Part shown: positions 25,029-31,994 of the stretch, piece by piece
Layout of the letters: each line of letters opens with the position of its first letter
Position numbering within the stretch: the stretch's first letter is position 1
Source: JAQXGO01 sp045592445
GTDB lineage: Bacteria > Bacillota > Clostridia > UMGS1883 > UMGS1540
Reading direction: 5' to 3'
Assembly (NCBI GenBank): GCA_045592445.1
Contig: JAZNUV010000001.1
Location: 1-38,363, forward strand
Length of the DNA stretch: 38,363 bases
Program-made: the position numbers and the translations under genes
Notes under the pieces: model-generated
What the model was told of the DNA's origin: nothing
The model's database searches: none
What the model saw: the letters and a program-made list of their open reading frames with translations, nothing else

Positions 25029-25193
25029 CTATATGTAAACTCGTTTTTCCAGGTCATTTATTTTTCTGTAAAGGATTTCATGTGCTTTTTCATACATATA
25101 TTGTGGTATAATTTGTTCTTTATAAAGATGTTCATTTAGGTTTTTCTGTTGTATAAAATGCGCAAGACTAAACACCGCATCCTTGTTGTACAT
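25029..25193 (-). CDS. 54-aa protein coupled to the recombinase, candidate directionality factor
   Basis: The product begins MYNKDAVFSLAHFIQQKN, ends NDLEKRVYI, and looks wholly helical. GAGGAGG lies at good spacing before the ATG, the best RBS in the element. Its TAG is 13 bases before the recombinase ATG, within that gene's RBS region, which indicates coupled translation. I do not recognise the family. Serine integrases need a partner to excise, and the C. difficile skin element encodes a small one, so a directionality-factor role is plausible. Basic residues are modest, so protein-protein rather than DNA contact would fit. The role is inference. Confidence 0.75.
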   Translation of the reverse strand: MYNKDAVFSLAHFIQQKNLNEHLYKEQIIPQYMYEKAHEILYRKINDLEKRVYI

Positions 25194-25214
25194 TTTTTTG
25201 CCTCCTCTAAAATC

Positions 25215-25251
25215 ATTTGTTCCATACTATGTTCAATGTACGGATTATATG
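25215..25251 (-). promoter_or_regulatory. Probable promoter -10 of the recombinase operon and a possible SpoIIID site
   Basis: On the minus strand GCATATAATCC (-10 at 25244-25251) fits both the sigma-A TATAAT and the CATA-type -10 of sigma-E/sigma-K. It lies about 50 bases before the 54-aa gene. No good -35 of either kind is at the right distance, so an activator may be needed. TGGAACAAAT (25215-25224) is close to the SpoIIID consensus. Both calls are tentative. Confidence 0.4.
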
Positions 25252-25253
25252 CA

Positions 25254-25288
25254 AAAAAGATATATTCTTTTAAAGAACATATCTTTTT
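25254..25288. promoter_or_regulatory. Near-perfect palindrome over the -35 region of the recombinase operon
   Basis: AAAAGATAT-A-TTCTTT and AAAGAA-C-ATATCTTTTT form an inverted repeat with one mismatch. It covers the region where a -35 box should be. The low G+C and the position favour an operator for a dimeric regulator over a terminator. Confidence 0.5.
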
Positions 25289-25309
25289 CTTTATGAGGAT
25301 AAAACTAAA

Positions 25310-25346
25310 AGCGCACACACTTCCAAAACATTGAAGTGTGTGCGCT
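25310..25346 (-). terminator. Intrinsic terminator of the solute-binding protein gene
   Basis: The perfect 14-bp stem AGCGCACACACTTC/GAAGTGTGTGCGCT with a nine-base loop is followed by TTTAGTTTT on the minus strand. It separates the cargo gene from the recombinase operon. Confidence 0.9.
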
Positions 25347-25372
25347 CATTATGATTCTACGGCTTTTTCTAC

Positions 25373-26713
25373 TTATTCACCTTTTTGTTCGTAGAAATAA
25401 TCCAGTGTTTCCTGTAAGGTTTTGTGTGAATTGGAAATAGCCCCATCAATTGTCTCTTTACCTGCTCTGATTTTTGAAGACATTGAAGTAATAACAGAAT
25501 TTACATCTGTAGAACAGGGGTTTTCCATGATGGTTGTACCAAACTCATCTATGCCACGGTAGAAAGCATCTTTACCGGCCGGTTTTACACCATTGTTTGT
25601 TACCGCTTCCAAAGCACTCTTCATAATCGGATAGCCTGCCAATGTGGTTTCAGCAATCATCATCTGTGATTCTTCACCAAGATAATACTGGAGCCAATCC
25701 CAAGCAGCTTCTTTTTGTGCCTCCGGTGCTGCTTCAGCAATTACCCATACATTCGGAACATAAACACATGTACGCTCGCCATTCCAACCAATAGGCATAA
25801 TCTGCGCATCGTAATTTAGGTCTGCATTAAAGCTGTTAATCACCGGCAAGCTGCTTGCTTGCGCAATAATCATTGCAAGGTTTCCTTCTGCAAAGAACGA
25901 TTCAACTGTACCAGCTGCTGCAATTTCAGCTGCGTCCGGAACGAGACCATCTGCTACAGGCTGACGGTACGATTCCATTGCCTGCTTAATACGCGGGTCA
26001 TTCAAATTGGAGTTTCTGTAGTCTTCCGAAAGCGGACTTACGCCATATGCCAGCATGAAGGGATACCAACCTTGTGTAATGTTGTTGGAATAGTAGATGC
26101 CATATACATCTGTTTTGCCGTCACCGTTGCGGTCAAATGTAAGTTTCTTTGCCATATCCAGCATTTCCTGCCATGTCCAATTTTCAGTAGGATATGCTAC
26201 ACCCTTCTCATCAAAAATATCTTTGTTGTAAAGAATAGCAATGGAGTTTGTAGCATGCGGGACACCCCAAAGATTACCGTTCAAATTTGTCAACGCACGA
26301 AGTGCTTTGTTATAAAGATTCTCGTCAATGTTTGCTGTAACTTTGTCGTTCAGATCCATAAGAGCGCCCTGCTCACCGAAAGACATTGCCTGTGCAGAGT
26401 CTGTAAAGAAAACAGGTGTAACATCATTGTTTGCCACAAGCTGCATCTTAACTTTCTGTGTAAAGTCACCCCATGCGCCTTCATCAGTTGTGATGTTATA
26501 CTTGTCTTTACGTGCCTCTTTAAAATTATCCATAATACGGACGTCCGTCAAGCTGTCGCCACCCGGCATACCAATCAAAATATCGGTTTTACCATTTCCG
26601 CCTGACTTTCCTCCTCCGCAACCCGACAGCATAACAACTGTCAGAGCGCCTGCTAAAAGCATACTCCATTTTCTCTTCATCTTTTTTCTACAACTCCTTT
26701 TTTTATTTATCAT
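25373..26713 (-). CDS. Orphan extracellular solute-binding lipoprotein (ABC family 1)
   Basis: The 446-residue sugar-type solute-binding protein has a lipoprotein signal (KRKWSMLLAGALTVVMLSGC) with the lipobox LSGC, so it should be anchored outside the membrane. The mature part has the family's DILIGMPGG start, NLWGVPHATNSIAILYNKDI, ENWTWQEMLDMAKKL and WDWLQYYL motifs. Two starts are possible: 26713 (AAGGAG, short spacing) and 26680 (AAAAGGAG, long spacing). No permease or ATPase gene is near. The gene lies inside the spoIVA element under its own perfect sigma-A promoter and terminator, so it is cargo. Confidence 0.92.
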   Translation of the reverse strand: MINKKRSCRKKMKRKWSMLLAGALTVVMLSGCGGGKSGGNGKTDILIGMPGGDSLTDVRIMDNFKEARKDKYNITTDEGAWGDFTQKVKMQLVANNDVTPVFFTDSAQAMSFGEQGALMDLNDKVTANIDENLYNKALRALTNLNGNLWGVPHATNSIAILYNKDIFDEKGVAYPTENWTWQEMLDMAKKLTFDRNGDGKTDVYGIYYSNNITQGWYPFMLAYGVSPLSEDYRNSNLNDPRIKQAMESYRQPVADGLVPDAAEIAAAGTVESFFAEGNLAMIIAQASSLPVINSFNADLNYDAQIMPIGWNGERTCVYVPNVWVIAEAAPEAQKEAAWDWLQYYLGEESQMMIAETTLAGYPIMKSALEAVTNNGVKPAGKDAFYRGIDEFGTTIMENPCSTDVNSVITSMSSKIRAGKETIDGAISNSHKTLQETLDYFYEQKGE

Positions 26714-26762
26714 AAAGCTCCTTAAAGAGCGTTATGCCATATGAAGAATTTACTCTTTCCTT

Positions 26763-26791
26763 ATTATAGCAAAAACAGCATAGAATGTCAA
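26763..26791 (-). promoter_or_regulatory. Perfect sigma-A promoter of the cargo lipoprotein gene
   Basis: TTGACA (26786-26791), 17 bases and TATAAT (26763-26768) match consensus completely. This suggests expression in growing cells, unlike a sporulation gene. Confidence 0.9.
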
Positions 26792-26835
26792 TATAAAAGC
26801 AAATTTTTAGTAAATTTTTATAAATTACCGTTTTT

Positions 26836-26858
26836 ATTTCGTGTAAAAACAACGAAAT
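26836..26858. repeat. Inverted repeat upstream of the cargo promoter
   Basis: ATTTCGT and ACGAAAT with nine bases between them lie about 45 bases upstream of the -35 box. It could be a site for a regulator of the solute-binding protein gene, or an accessory site of the recombinase. Confidence 0.4.
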
Positions 26859-26902
26859 ACCGTGGAACTTTGTTGTATTCCATCGGTTAAATTTTTCTTA
26901 AT

Positions 26903-28153
26903 TTATGCCACCTTCATTTTGTATACCAAATGCTCTGTTTCAACCTCGGCACGCAGCATATGTATGGAAGGTGCGCTGGCGCGCAAACGTACGCCGAATC
27001 TTCCGCCATGCTTTACGATTTCAGGTTCTTCCAAATGTAAATCATCAATATCAGGCGATACAATACCATACCCCGTCTCTTCCACTTCATGCAGCGCATA
27101 TTCTAATTTATCGTACTTTCTCTTTGCTTCTGCGAGTTTTTGCATAACGGACATGAGCACTTCCTCGCCGCTTATCGACATCCCCGTTGCTTCGCTCAGC
27201 ACTGTATAAAAAAGTTCCTTTGGCGCTGTTACCGAAAGTGTAATGTGTCCGTTTCCAAGATTGATATTCGTAGCTTGTGCATTTTCTACATATGAACAGT
27301 TTGCAAAACCTGCAAGCATTTTTTCAATATGACGTACTCGCGTTACGCCCTCCATGCTATTTTGAATAGCCTCTATAATACTTGTTTTAATCTTATGCTC
27401 TTCTGAAAGGCCATCTACAAAACCAGGCAGATGAATTGCAATTTCCGAAAGTGGAAATTCAAAAAGAACGCCTTCTATAATAACATTGACATCCTCTTCA
27501 TCCATTTCGGCGCAGTTTAGCGGCAACACCGGCACACCATAATCTGCCTCCAGTTTTTCTTTTAATCGGCGACAGTTTTCGCTATGCGGCTCGGTGCTGT
27601 TTAAGATGACAATGAAAGGTTTCCCCATTTCCTTCAACTCCGATACAACCCGTTCTTCCGCGGCTACATAGTTTTCGCGTTCAATCTCTGTGATCGTGCC
27701 GTCTGTTGTTATTAAAAGTCCGATTGTGGAATGCTCACGAATCACCTTTTGTGTGCCTATCTCTGCCGCACGCGTGAACGGAATTTCTTCTGTATACCAA
27801 GGCGTTTTCACCATGCGTGCCGCACCGTCCTCCGCAGCGCCCAAGGCACCCTCCACAACATAACCGACACAGTCGATCATACGTACCTTACATCCTGCAT
27901 TGTTTCCGAGTCTGATTTCCACTGCCTCATTCGGAATAAATTTTGGTTCGGTTGTCATGATCGTGCGGCCCGCTGCACTTTGCGGCAGTTCATCCTGTGC
28001 ACGTTCCCGTCTGTGCTCGCCCTCAATATTGGGCAGCACCAGTAAATCCATGAATTTTTTTATGAATGTAGATTTACCTGTCCGCACCGGCCCTACAACG
28101 CCGATATAAATGTCTCCATCCGTTCTTTTTGCGATATCGCTGTATATGTTCAT
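26903..28153 (-). CDS. spoIVA: SpoIVA, N-terminal part (stage IV sporulation ATPase, split gene)
   Basis: SpoIVA polymerises by ATP hydrolysis on the forespore surface and is the base of the spore coat. This fragment starts MNIYSDIAKRTDGDIYIGVV, has the Walker A loop GPVRTGKST (Lys27) and the segments DELPQSAAGRTIMTTEPKF and RMIDCVGYVVEGA. It is colinear with SpoIVA up to SIHMLRAEVETE. There it enters the element and ends after nine foreign residues (HLVYKMKVA), giving 416 residues. The ATG at 28153 follows AGGAGGG; an upstream extension of 17 residues has no support. Excision replaces the nine residues by the conserved C-terminal 82. Confidence 0.96.
   Translation of the reverse strand: MNIYSDIAKRTDGDIYIGVVGPVRTGKSTFIKKFMDLLVLPNIEGEHRRERAQDELPQSAAGRTIMTTEPKFIPNEAVEIRLGNNAGCKVRMIDCVGYVVEGALGAAEDGAARMVKTPWYTEEIPFTRAAEIGTQKVIREHSTIGLLITTDGTITEIERENYVAAEERVVSELKEMGKPFIVILNSTEPHSENCRRLKEKLEADYGVPVLPLNCAEMDEEDVNVIIEGVLFEFPLSEIAIHLPGFVDGLSEEHKIKTSIIEAIQNSMEGVTRVRHIEKMLAGFANCSYVENAQATNINLGNGHITLSVTAPKELFYTVLSEATGMSISGEEVLMSVMQKLAEAKRKYDKLEYALHEVEETGYGIVSPDIDDLHLEEPEIVKHGGRFGVRLRASAPSIHMLRAEVETEHLVYKMKVA
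26912..26942. repeat. Right attachment site (inner arm plus core)
   Basis: The arm CTTCATTTTGTATA (26912-26925), eight bases and the core TCTGTTTCA (26934-26942). On the excised circle this arm would face the left arm across 18 bases. Confidence 0.88.
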
Positions 28154-28202
28154 ACAAGCCCTCCTGTTAAAATGTTTGTACATATATATGGAAGATTTGT
28201 AC

Positions 28203-28210
28203 ATTTTATG
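28203..28210 (-). promoter_or_regulatory. Possible sigma-E -10 box of spoIVA
   Basis: CATAAAAT on the minus strand, about 50 bases before the spoIVA ATG, differs from the sigma-E consensus CATACAAT at one position. The -35 is not clear. spoIVA is a known sigma-E gene, which is the main support. Confidence 0.35.
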
Positions 28211-28311
28211 CTAAAAAGAAACTCTGCATTTTTTACTGCGGTAATTTATTTCATGTTTTGACACAGAATTAAATGTATAAAAATTTAAGAACATAAAATT
28301 TGTAAATAATC

Positions 28312-28340
28312 TTGCTTTTTTTTAATTTTTGCGATATAAT
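28312..28340 (+). promoter_or_regulatory. Sigma-A promoter of pta-ackA
   Basis: TTGCTT (28312-28317), 17 bases and TATAAT (28335-28340) lie about 40 bases before the pta start. Confidence 0.75.
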
Positions 28341-28380
28341 TTGTAAGTTGGCAAACATGAAAGAAGAAAGGGTGCGAAAC

Positions 28381-29382
28381 ATGAGTAAGTTTTTAGACAG
28401 AATTATTGAAAGGGCAAAGACCGATAAAAAGACCATTGTCCTTGCGGAGGGTGGCGACATCCGCACAATCCGTGCAGCTTCCATGGCATTGGAAAAAGGG
28501 ATATCTGACATCATTATTTTAGGAAATCCTGACGACATTCAAAAAATGGCAGACAGTGAAGGTCTTGATGTACGTGCAGCAAAAATTATCAATCCGCTCA
28601 CAGCAGAAAATCTGCAAGACTTTGCGGATGCACTTTATGAAATGCGTAAAGCAAAGGGTATGACGCCTGAAAAAGCTTTGGAAACCGTAAAAAATGAACT
28701 GTATTACGGTGTAATGATGGTAAAGACAGGACTTGCGGACGGTATGGTTGCCGGCGCGGTAAACTCTACTTCCAACGTATTACGTCCTTGCCTTCAGATT
28801 TTGAAAACAGCACCGGGCACAAAGCTTGTATCCGCATTTTTTGTTATGGTGGTTCCGGATTGTGAATACGGCGAAAAGGGTGCATTTATTTTTGCAGACT
28901 CCGGCCTTAACGAAGACCCGGATGCGGAAGCCGTTTCCGAAATTGCAATTTCTTCTGCAAAATCTTTCGAAACACTGCTTGAAGCAGAACCAAAGGTTGC
29001 TATGCTTTCCTATTCAAGTTACGGCAGCGCAAAAAGTCATCTTGTTGATAAAATGCAGCTTGCAACAAAGCTTGCTAAAGAAAAAGCCCCTGACCTTGCA
29101 CTGGATGGCGAACTGCAACTTGACGCTGCTATCGTGCCTGAAATCGGTCAGTCAAAAGCGCCGGGTAGCCCAATTGCAGGTTGTGCAAATGTTTTGGTGT
29201 TTCCTGATCTTAACGCCGGCAATATTGGCTATAAGCTGACACAACGCCTTGCAAAAGCCGAGGCATACGGCCCGATTACACAGGGTATTGCAAAACCTGT
29301 AAATGATTTAAGTCGTGGTTGCAGTGCTGAAGACATTGTGGGTGTTATTGCCATTACCTGTGTACAGGCTCAAAATCAATAA
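28381..29382 (+). CDS. pta: Phosphate acetyltransferase
   Basis: The enzyme converts acetyl-CoA and phosphate to acetyl phosphate and CoA. The 333-residue short-form protein contains KTIVLAEGGDIRTIRAAS, the ADGMVAGAVNSTSNVLRP motif, the SAKSHLVDKMQLATKLA segment and a C-terminal PITQGIAKPVNDLSRGC typical of Pta. The ATG at 28381 has AAGGGTG upstream; earlier in-frame starts do not. It is followed 18 bases later by ackA, the usual acetate and ATP pair, which would use acetyl-CoA from amino acid fermentation. Confidence 0.97.
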   Translation: MSKFLDRIIERAKTDKKTIVLAEGGDIRTIRAASMALEKGISDIIILGNPDDIQKMADSEGLDVRAAKIINPLTAENLQDFADALYEMRKAKGMTPEKALETVKNELYYGVMMVKTGLADGMVAGAVNSTSNVLRPCLQILKTAPGTKLVSAFFVMVVPDCEYGEKGAFIFADSGLNEDPDAEAVSEIAISSAKSFETLLEAEPKVAMLSYSSYGSAKSHLVDKMQLATKLAKEKAPDLALDGELQLDAAIVPEIGQSKAPGSPIAGCANVLVFPDLNAGNIGYKLTQRLAKAEAYGPITQGIAKPVNDLSRGCSAEDIVGVIAITCVQAQNQ

Positions 29383-29400
29383 GAAAGGAATGTGAACGCT

Positions 29401-30597
29401 ATGAAAATTCTTGTTATCAACGCAGGCAGTTCTTCGTTAAAATATCAATTCATCAATATGGATGACTTGTCTGTAATTGCAAAAGGTTTATGCGAGCGTA
29501 TTGGAATCAATGGCTCACGTCTTAAGCACACGCCTGTCGACAAAGATACTGTTATTATAGAAAAGGATATGAAAAACCACACAGATGCAATCGGCATGGT
29601 CATTGACGCTTTAACGGATAAAGAACACGGCGTTATCAGCGACATGCAGGAAATTTCCGCAGTTGGTCATCGTGTTGTACACGGCGGTGAATTTTTCTCT
29701 GAATCCGTTGTAATTGACGAAGCTGTCAAAAAATCCATTGAAGATTGTATCGATCTTGCACCTTTACATAATCCGCCCAACCTCACCGGAATTTTGGCAT
29801 GTGAGAAAGTGATTCCCCATGCAAAACAGGTTGCGGTATTTGACACAGCATTCCATCAGACTATGCCGCCCGAGGCATTTATGTATGCTGTTCCCTATTC
29901 CTACTACAAGGATTACAAAATTCGCCGCTATGGGTTCCATGGCACCTCCCACAAATATGTAACACAGCGTGCCGCCGCACTTTTAGGTAAACCCGTAGAG
30001 GAATTAAAGCTTATTACTCTCCACCTTGGCAATGGCTCAAGCCTTGCAGCCGTCAAATACGGAAAATCCGTAGATACTACAATGGGATTCACTCCGCTTG
30101 CGGGTATTCCTATGGGAACACGCAGTGGCGATATTGACCCCGCCATTTGTTCCTTTATTGCAGAAAAAGAAGGCATTGATGCAAAAGCTGTCACCAATAT
30201 ACTGAATAAAGAATCCGGTGTTTTTGGTATTTCAGGCATCAGCAGCGACTTCCGCGACCTTGAGGCAGAAGCAGCTACAAACGAGCGCGCACGTCTGGCT
30301 CTCGATATGTTCTCCTATAACCTCAAAAAACTGATTGGTCAATACATCGCTGCTATGAACGGCGTAGATGCCCTTGTCTTTACGGCAGGTATCGGTGAAA
30401 ACAACGTAGCGTTGCGCAAGCAGATTTGCGAGGAACTTTCCTTCTTTGGTCTTATGATTGATGAAGAGAAAAATGCAAAACGTGGCATGGATTTGGATAT
30501 AAGTGCACCGGGCGCAAAAATCAAAACACTGGTTATTCCCACAAATGAAGAACTCATGATTGCGCTGGATACTAAACGTCTTACCGAAGCACTCTAA
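29401..30597 (+). CDS. ackA: Acetate kinase
   Basis: The kinase makes ATP and acetate from acetyl phosphate. The 398-residue protein has both family signatures: MKILVINAGSSSLKYQF at the N-terminus and GFHGTSHKYV in the middle, with HLGNGSS, the catalytic region TPLAGIPMGTRSGDIDP and the C-terminal TAGIGEN. AAAGGA precedes the ATG. It ends the pta-ackA operon at a strong terminator. Confidence 0.98.
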   Translation: MKILVINAGSSSLKYQFINMDDLSVIAKGLCERIGINGSRLKHTPVDKDTVIIEKDMKNHTDAIGMVIDALTDKEHGVISDMQEISAVGHRVVHGGEFFSESVVIDEAVKKSIEDCIDLAPLHNPPNLTGILACEKVIPHAKQVAVFDTAFHQTMPPEAFMYAVPYSYYKDYKIRRYGFHGTSHKYVTQRAAALLGKPVEELKLITLHLGNGSSLAAVKYGKSVDTTMGFTPLAGIPMGTRSGDIDPAICSFIAEKEGIDAKAVTNILNKESGVFGISGISSDFRDLEAEAATNERARLALDMFSYNLKKLIGQYIAAMNGVDALVFTAGIGENNVALRKQICEELSFFGLMIDEEKNAKRGMDLDISAPGAKIKTLVIPTNEELMIALDTKRLTEAL

Positions 30598-30615
30598 TTG
30601 AATAAAAATCAGTCA

Positions 30616-30654
30616 AACAGATTGTCGGCAGCTTTTGTCGGCAATCTGTTTTTT
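30616..30654 (+). terminator. Intrinsic terminator of pta-ackA
   Basis: AACAGATTG pairs with CAATCTGTT, with a partly paired centre, and TTTT follows. Confidence 0.85.
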
Positions 30655-30657
30655 CGG

Positions 30658-30686
30658 TTGACTTTGGTGTTTTTCTATGGTAAAAT
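30658..30686 (+). promoter_or_regulatory. Sigma-A promoter of the mtaB operon
   Basis: TTGACT (30658-30663), 17 bases and TAAAAT (30681-30686) lie 27 bases before the mtaB ATG. The nine genes that follow overlap or are closely spaced, and no other promoter is evident, so this probably drives them all. Confidence 0.7.
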
Positions 30687-30713
30687 AAAGAAAATAATGA
30701 AAAAGGATAAAAT

Positions 30714-31994
30714 ATGAAACAAAAAGTTGCTTTTTATACACTCGGATGCCGTGTCAATCAATACGAAACCGCTGCGATGGAATCTCTTTTTCGGGATGCA
30801 GACTATACCATTTCTGATTTCGAAGAATCAGCGGATATTTATGTTATAAACACTTGCACCGTTACTGCGGAAAGTGAGCGAAAATGCCGCCAAATTTTAC
30901 GACGTGCAAAGAGTAAAAATCCCAATTCGATTGTGGTTGCCGTAGGTTGTATGGCACAATCGAACCGTGAAGTACTTGAGGCAATGCCTGAGGTGGATTT
31001 GATTTTAGGCGTGAATCGAAAGTCTGAAATTGTAGATGCGGTACGTTCTCTTGAAACCTCTGTTCGGTTGGATTTACCTTCAGAAATTCGTACATTTGAG
31101 GAAATGAGCGTAACGGATTTTTCAAATCGTGACCGTGCTTTTGTTAAAATTCAAGATGGCTGTGACCGTTTTTGCAGTTATTGTATTATTCCCCATGTGC
31201 GCGGTCGCGTGCGTAGCCGTGAACCTGAAAATATTATGCGTGAAATCTGCGCGCTCTCAAAACGCGGCTTTCGCGAAGTCGTTTTAACCGGCATTCATGT
31301 TGCCTCCTTCGGGCGTGGCACAGATGTGAATCTCGGTGAAATGATTCAGCGTGTTGCAGAAATTGATGCAATCGCTCGTATTCGGATAAGTTCAATTGAT
31401 CCCACAGCATTTAATGCAGATTTTTTGCGTGTTATAAAAGATACTCCGAAGCTTTGCCCGCATTTTCATATTTCTTTGCAAAGTGGTTCCGATGCAATTT
31501 TAAAACGCATGAACCGTCGTTATACTGCGGCAGAGTATGCCGAGGTAGTGACAGCACTTCGTCAGATTCGGCCCGATGTTTCTGTAACAACTGATATTAT
31601 TACAGGATTCCCCGGTGAAACGGATACATATTTTCAGGAAACAATGGATTTTGTCGAGGCTGTAAGTCTTTCGGGGATACACGTATTCCCCTATTCAGAA
31701 AGGCAGGGTACGCCCGCTGCAACGATGGACGGTGTTGTTCCAAAATCCGTAAGAGAAGTACGTGCGAGGAAACTGATTGAAAAGGCGGCGGAACTTCGCC
31801 ACGCGTATGCTGCCTCCTTCGTCGGCACAGTACAGCCCGTACTGATTGAACACGGAAAATCCGAAGGCGGCTTTACCCCACATTTTTTGCGCGTTGCATT
31901 GCCTGAAAACCCCTTGTGCGAAGCGGGGCAAATTGTACCCGTTCAAATAGAAGATGTAAAAGGAGAAATTTTATATGGCTCTTTCAGTTCGTGA
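30714..31994 (+). CDS. mtaB: tRNA N6-threonylcarbamoyladenosine methylthiotransferase MtaB
   Basis: This radical SAM enzyme adds a methylthio group to t6A37 of tRNA. At 426 residues it has the N-terminal cluster cysteines (TLGCRVNQYET, INTCTVT, AVGCMAQ), the radical SAM CxxxCxxC in DGCDRFCSYCIIPHVRGR, HISLQSGSD and a C-terminal TRAM-like region. The TLGCRVN start and lack of MiaB-type features place it in the MtaB branch. AAAGGA precedes the ATG. Note that tcdA, elsewhere in the window, also acts on t6A37. Confidence 0.95.
   Translation: MKQKVAFYTLGCRVNQYETAAMESLFRDADYTISDFEESADIYVINTCTVTAESERKCRQILRRAKSKNPNSIVVAVGCMAQSNREVLEAMPEVDLILGVNRKSEIVDAVRSLETSVRLDLPSEIRTFEEMSVTDFSNRDRAFVKIQDGCDRFCSYCIIPHVRGRVRSREPENIMREICALSKRGFREVVLTGIHVASFGRGTDVNLGEMIQRVAEIDAIARIRISSIDPTAFNADFLRVIKDTPKLCPHFHISLQSGSDAILKRMNRRYTAAEYAEVVTALRQIRPDVSVTTDIITGFPGETDTYFQETMDFVEAVSLSGIHVFPYSERQGTPAATMDGVVPKSVREVRARKLIEKAAELRHAYAASFVGTVQPVLIEHGKSEGGFTPHFLRVALPENPLCEAGQIVPVQIEDVKGEILYGSFSS

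Larger units (their letters stand above)
23399..26942 (-). mobile_element. skin-like serine-recombinase element interrupting spoIVA
   Basis: The element is 3,535 bp with one copy of the core. It is bounded by direct repeats TCTGTTTCA at 23399-23407 and 26934-26942, with 14-bp inverted arms just inside. All its genes lie on the same strand as spoIVA: an orphan solute-binding lipoprotein, a 54-aa protein and a large serine recombinase whose stop codon abuts the core. Excision at the core restores spoIVA exactly. The layout matches sporulation-gene intervening elements such as skin in sigK, where a serine recombinase removes the element in the mother cell. Here the target is spoIVA and the element is very small. 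Excision itself is inferred. Confidence 0.9.

Noticed and set aside
25136..25318. A 60-codon frame beginning MCAFSFILIKKK upstream of the recombinase
   Set aside because: It has no RBS and runs from within the cargo gene's terminator through the promoter region. The GAGGAGG-led 54-codon frame at 25029-25193 explains the DNA better.
25859..26605. A 248-codon plus-strand frame opposite the solute-binding protein gene
   Set aside because: It is Cys-, Ile- and Val-rich with no RBS and lies antisense to an obvious gene. It is a shadow of codon bias.
26903..28153. spoIVA as a plain pseudogene
   Set aside because: Both parts are undamaged, in phase and bounded by the same 9-bp core with recombinase arms. 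Reversible or programmed interruption fits better, although excision is not proven.
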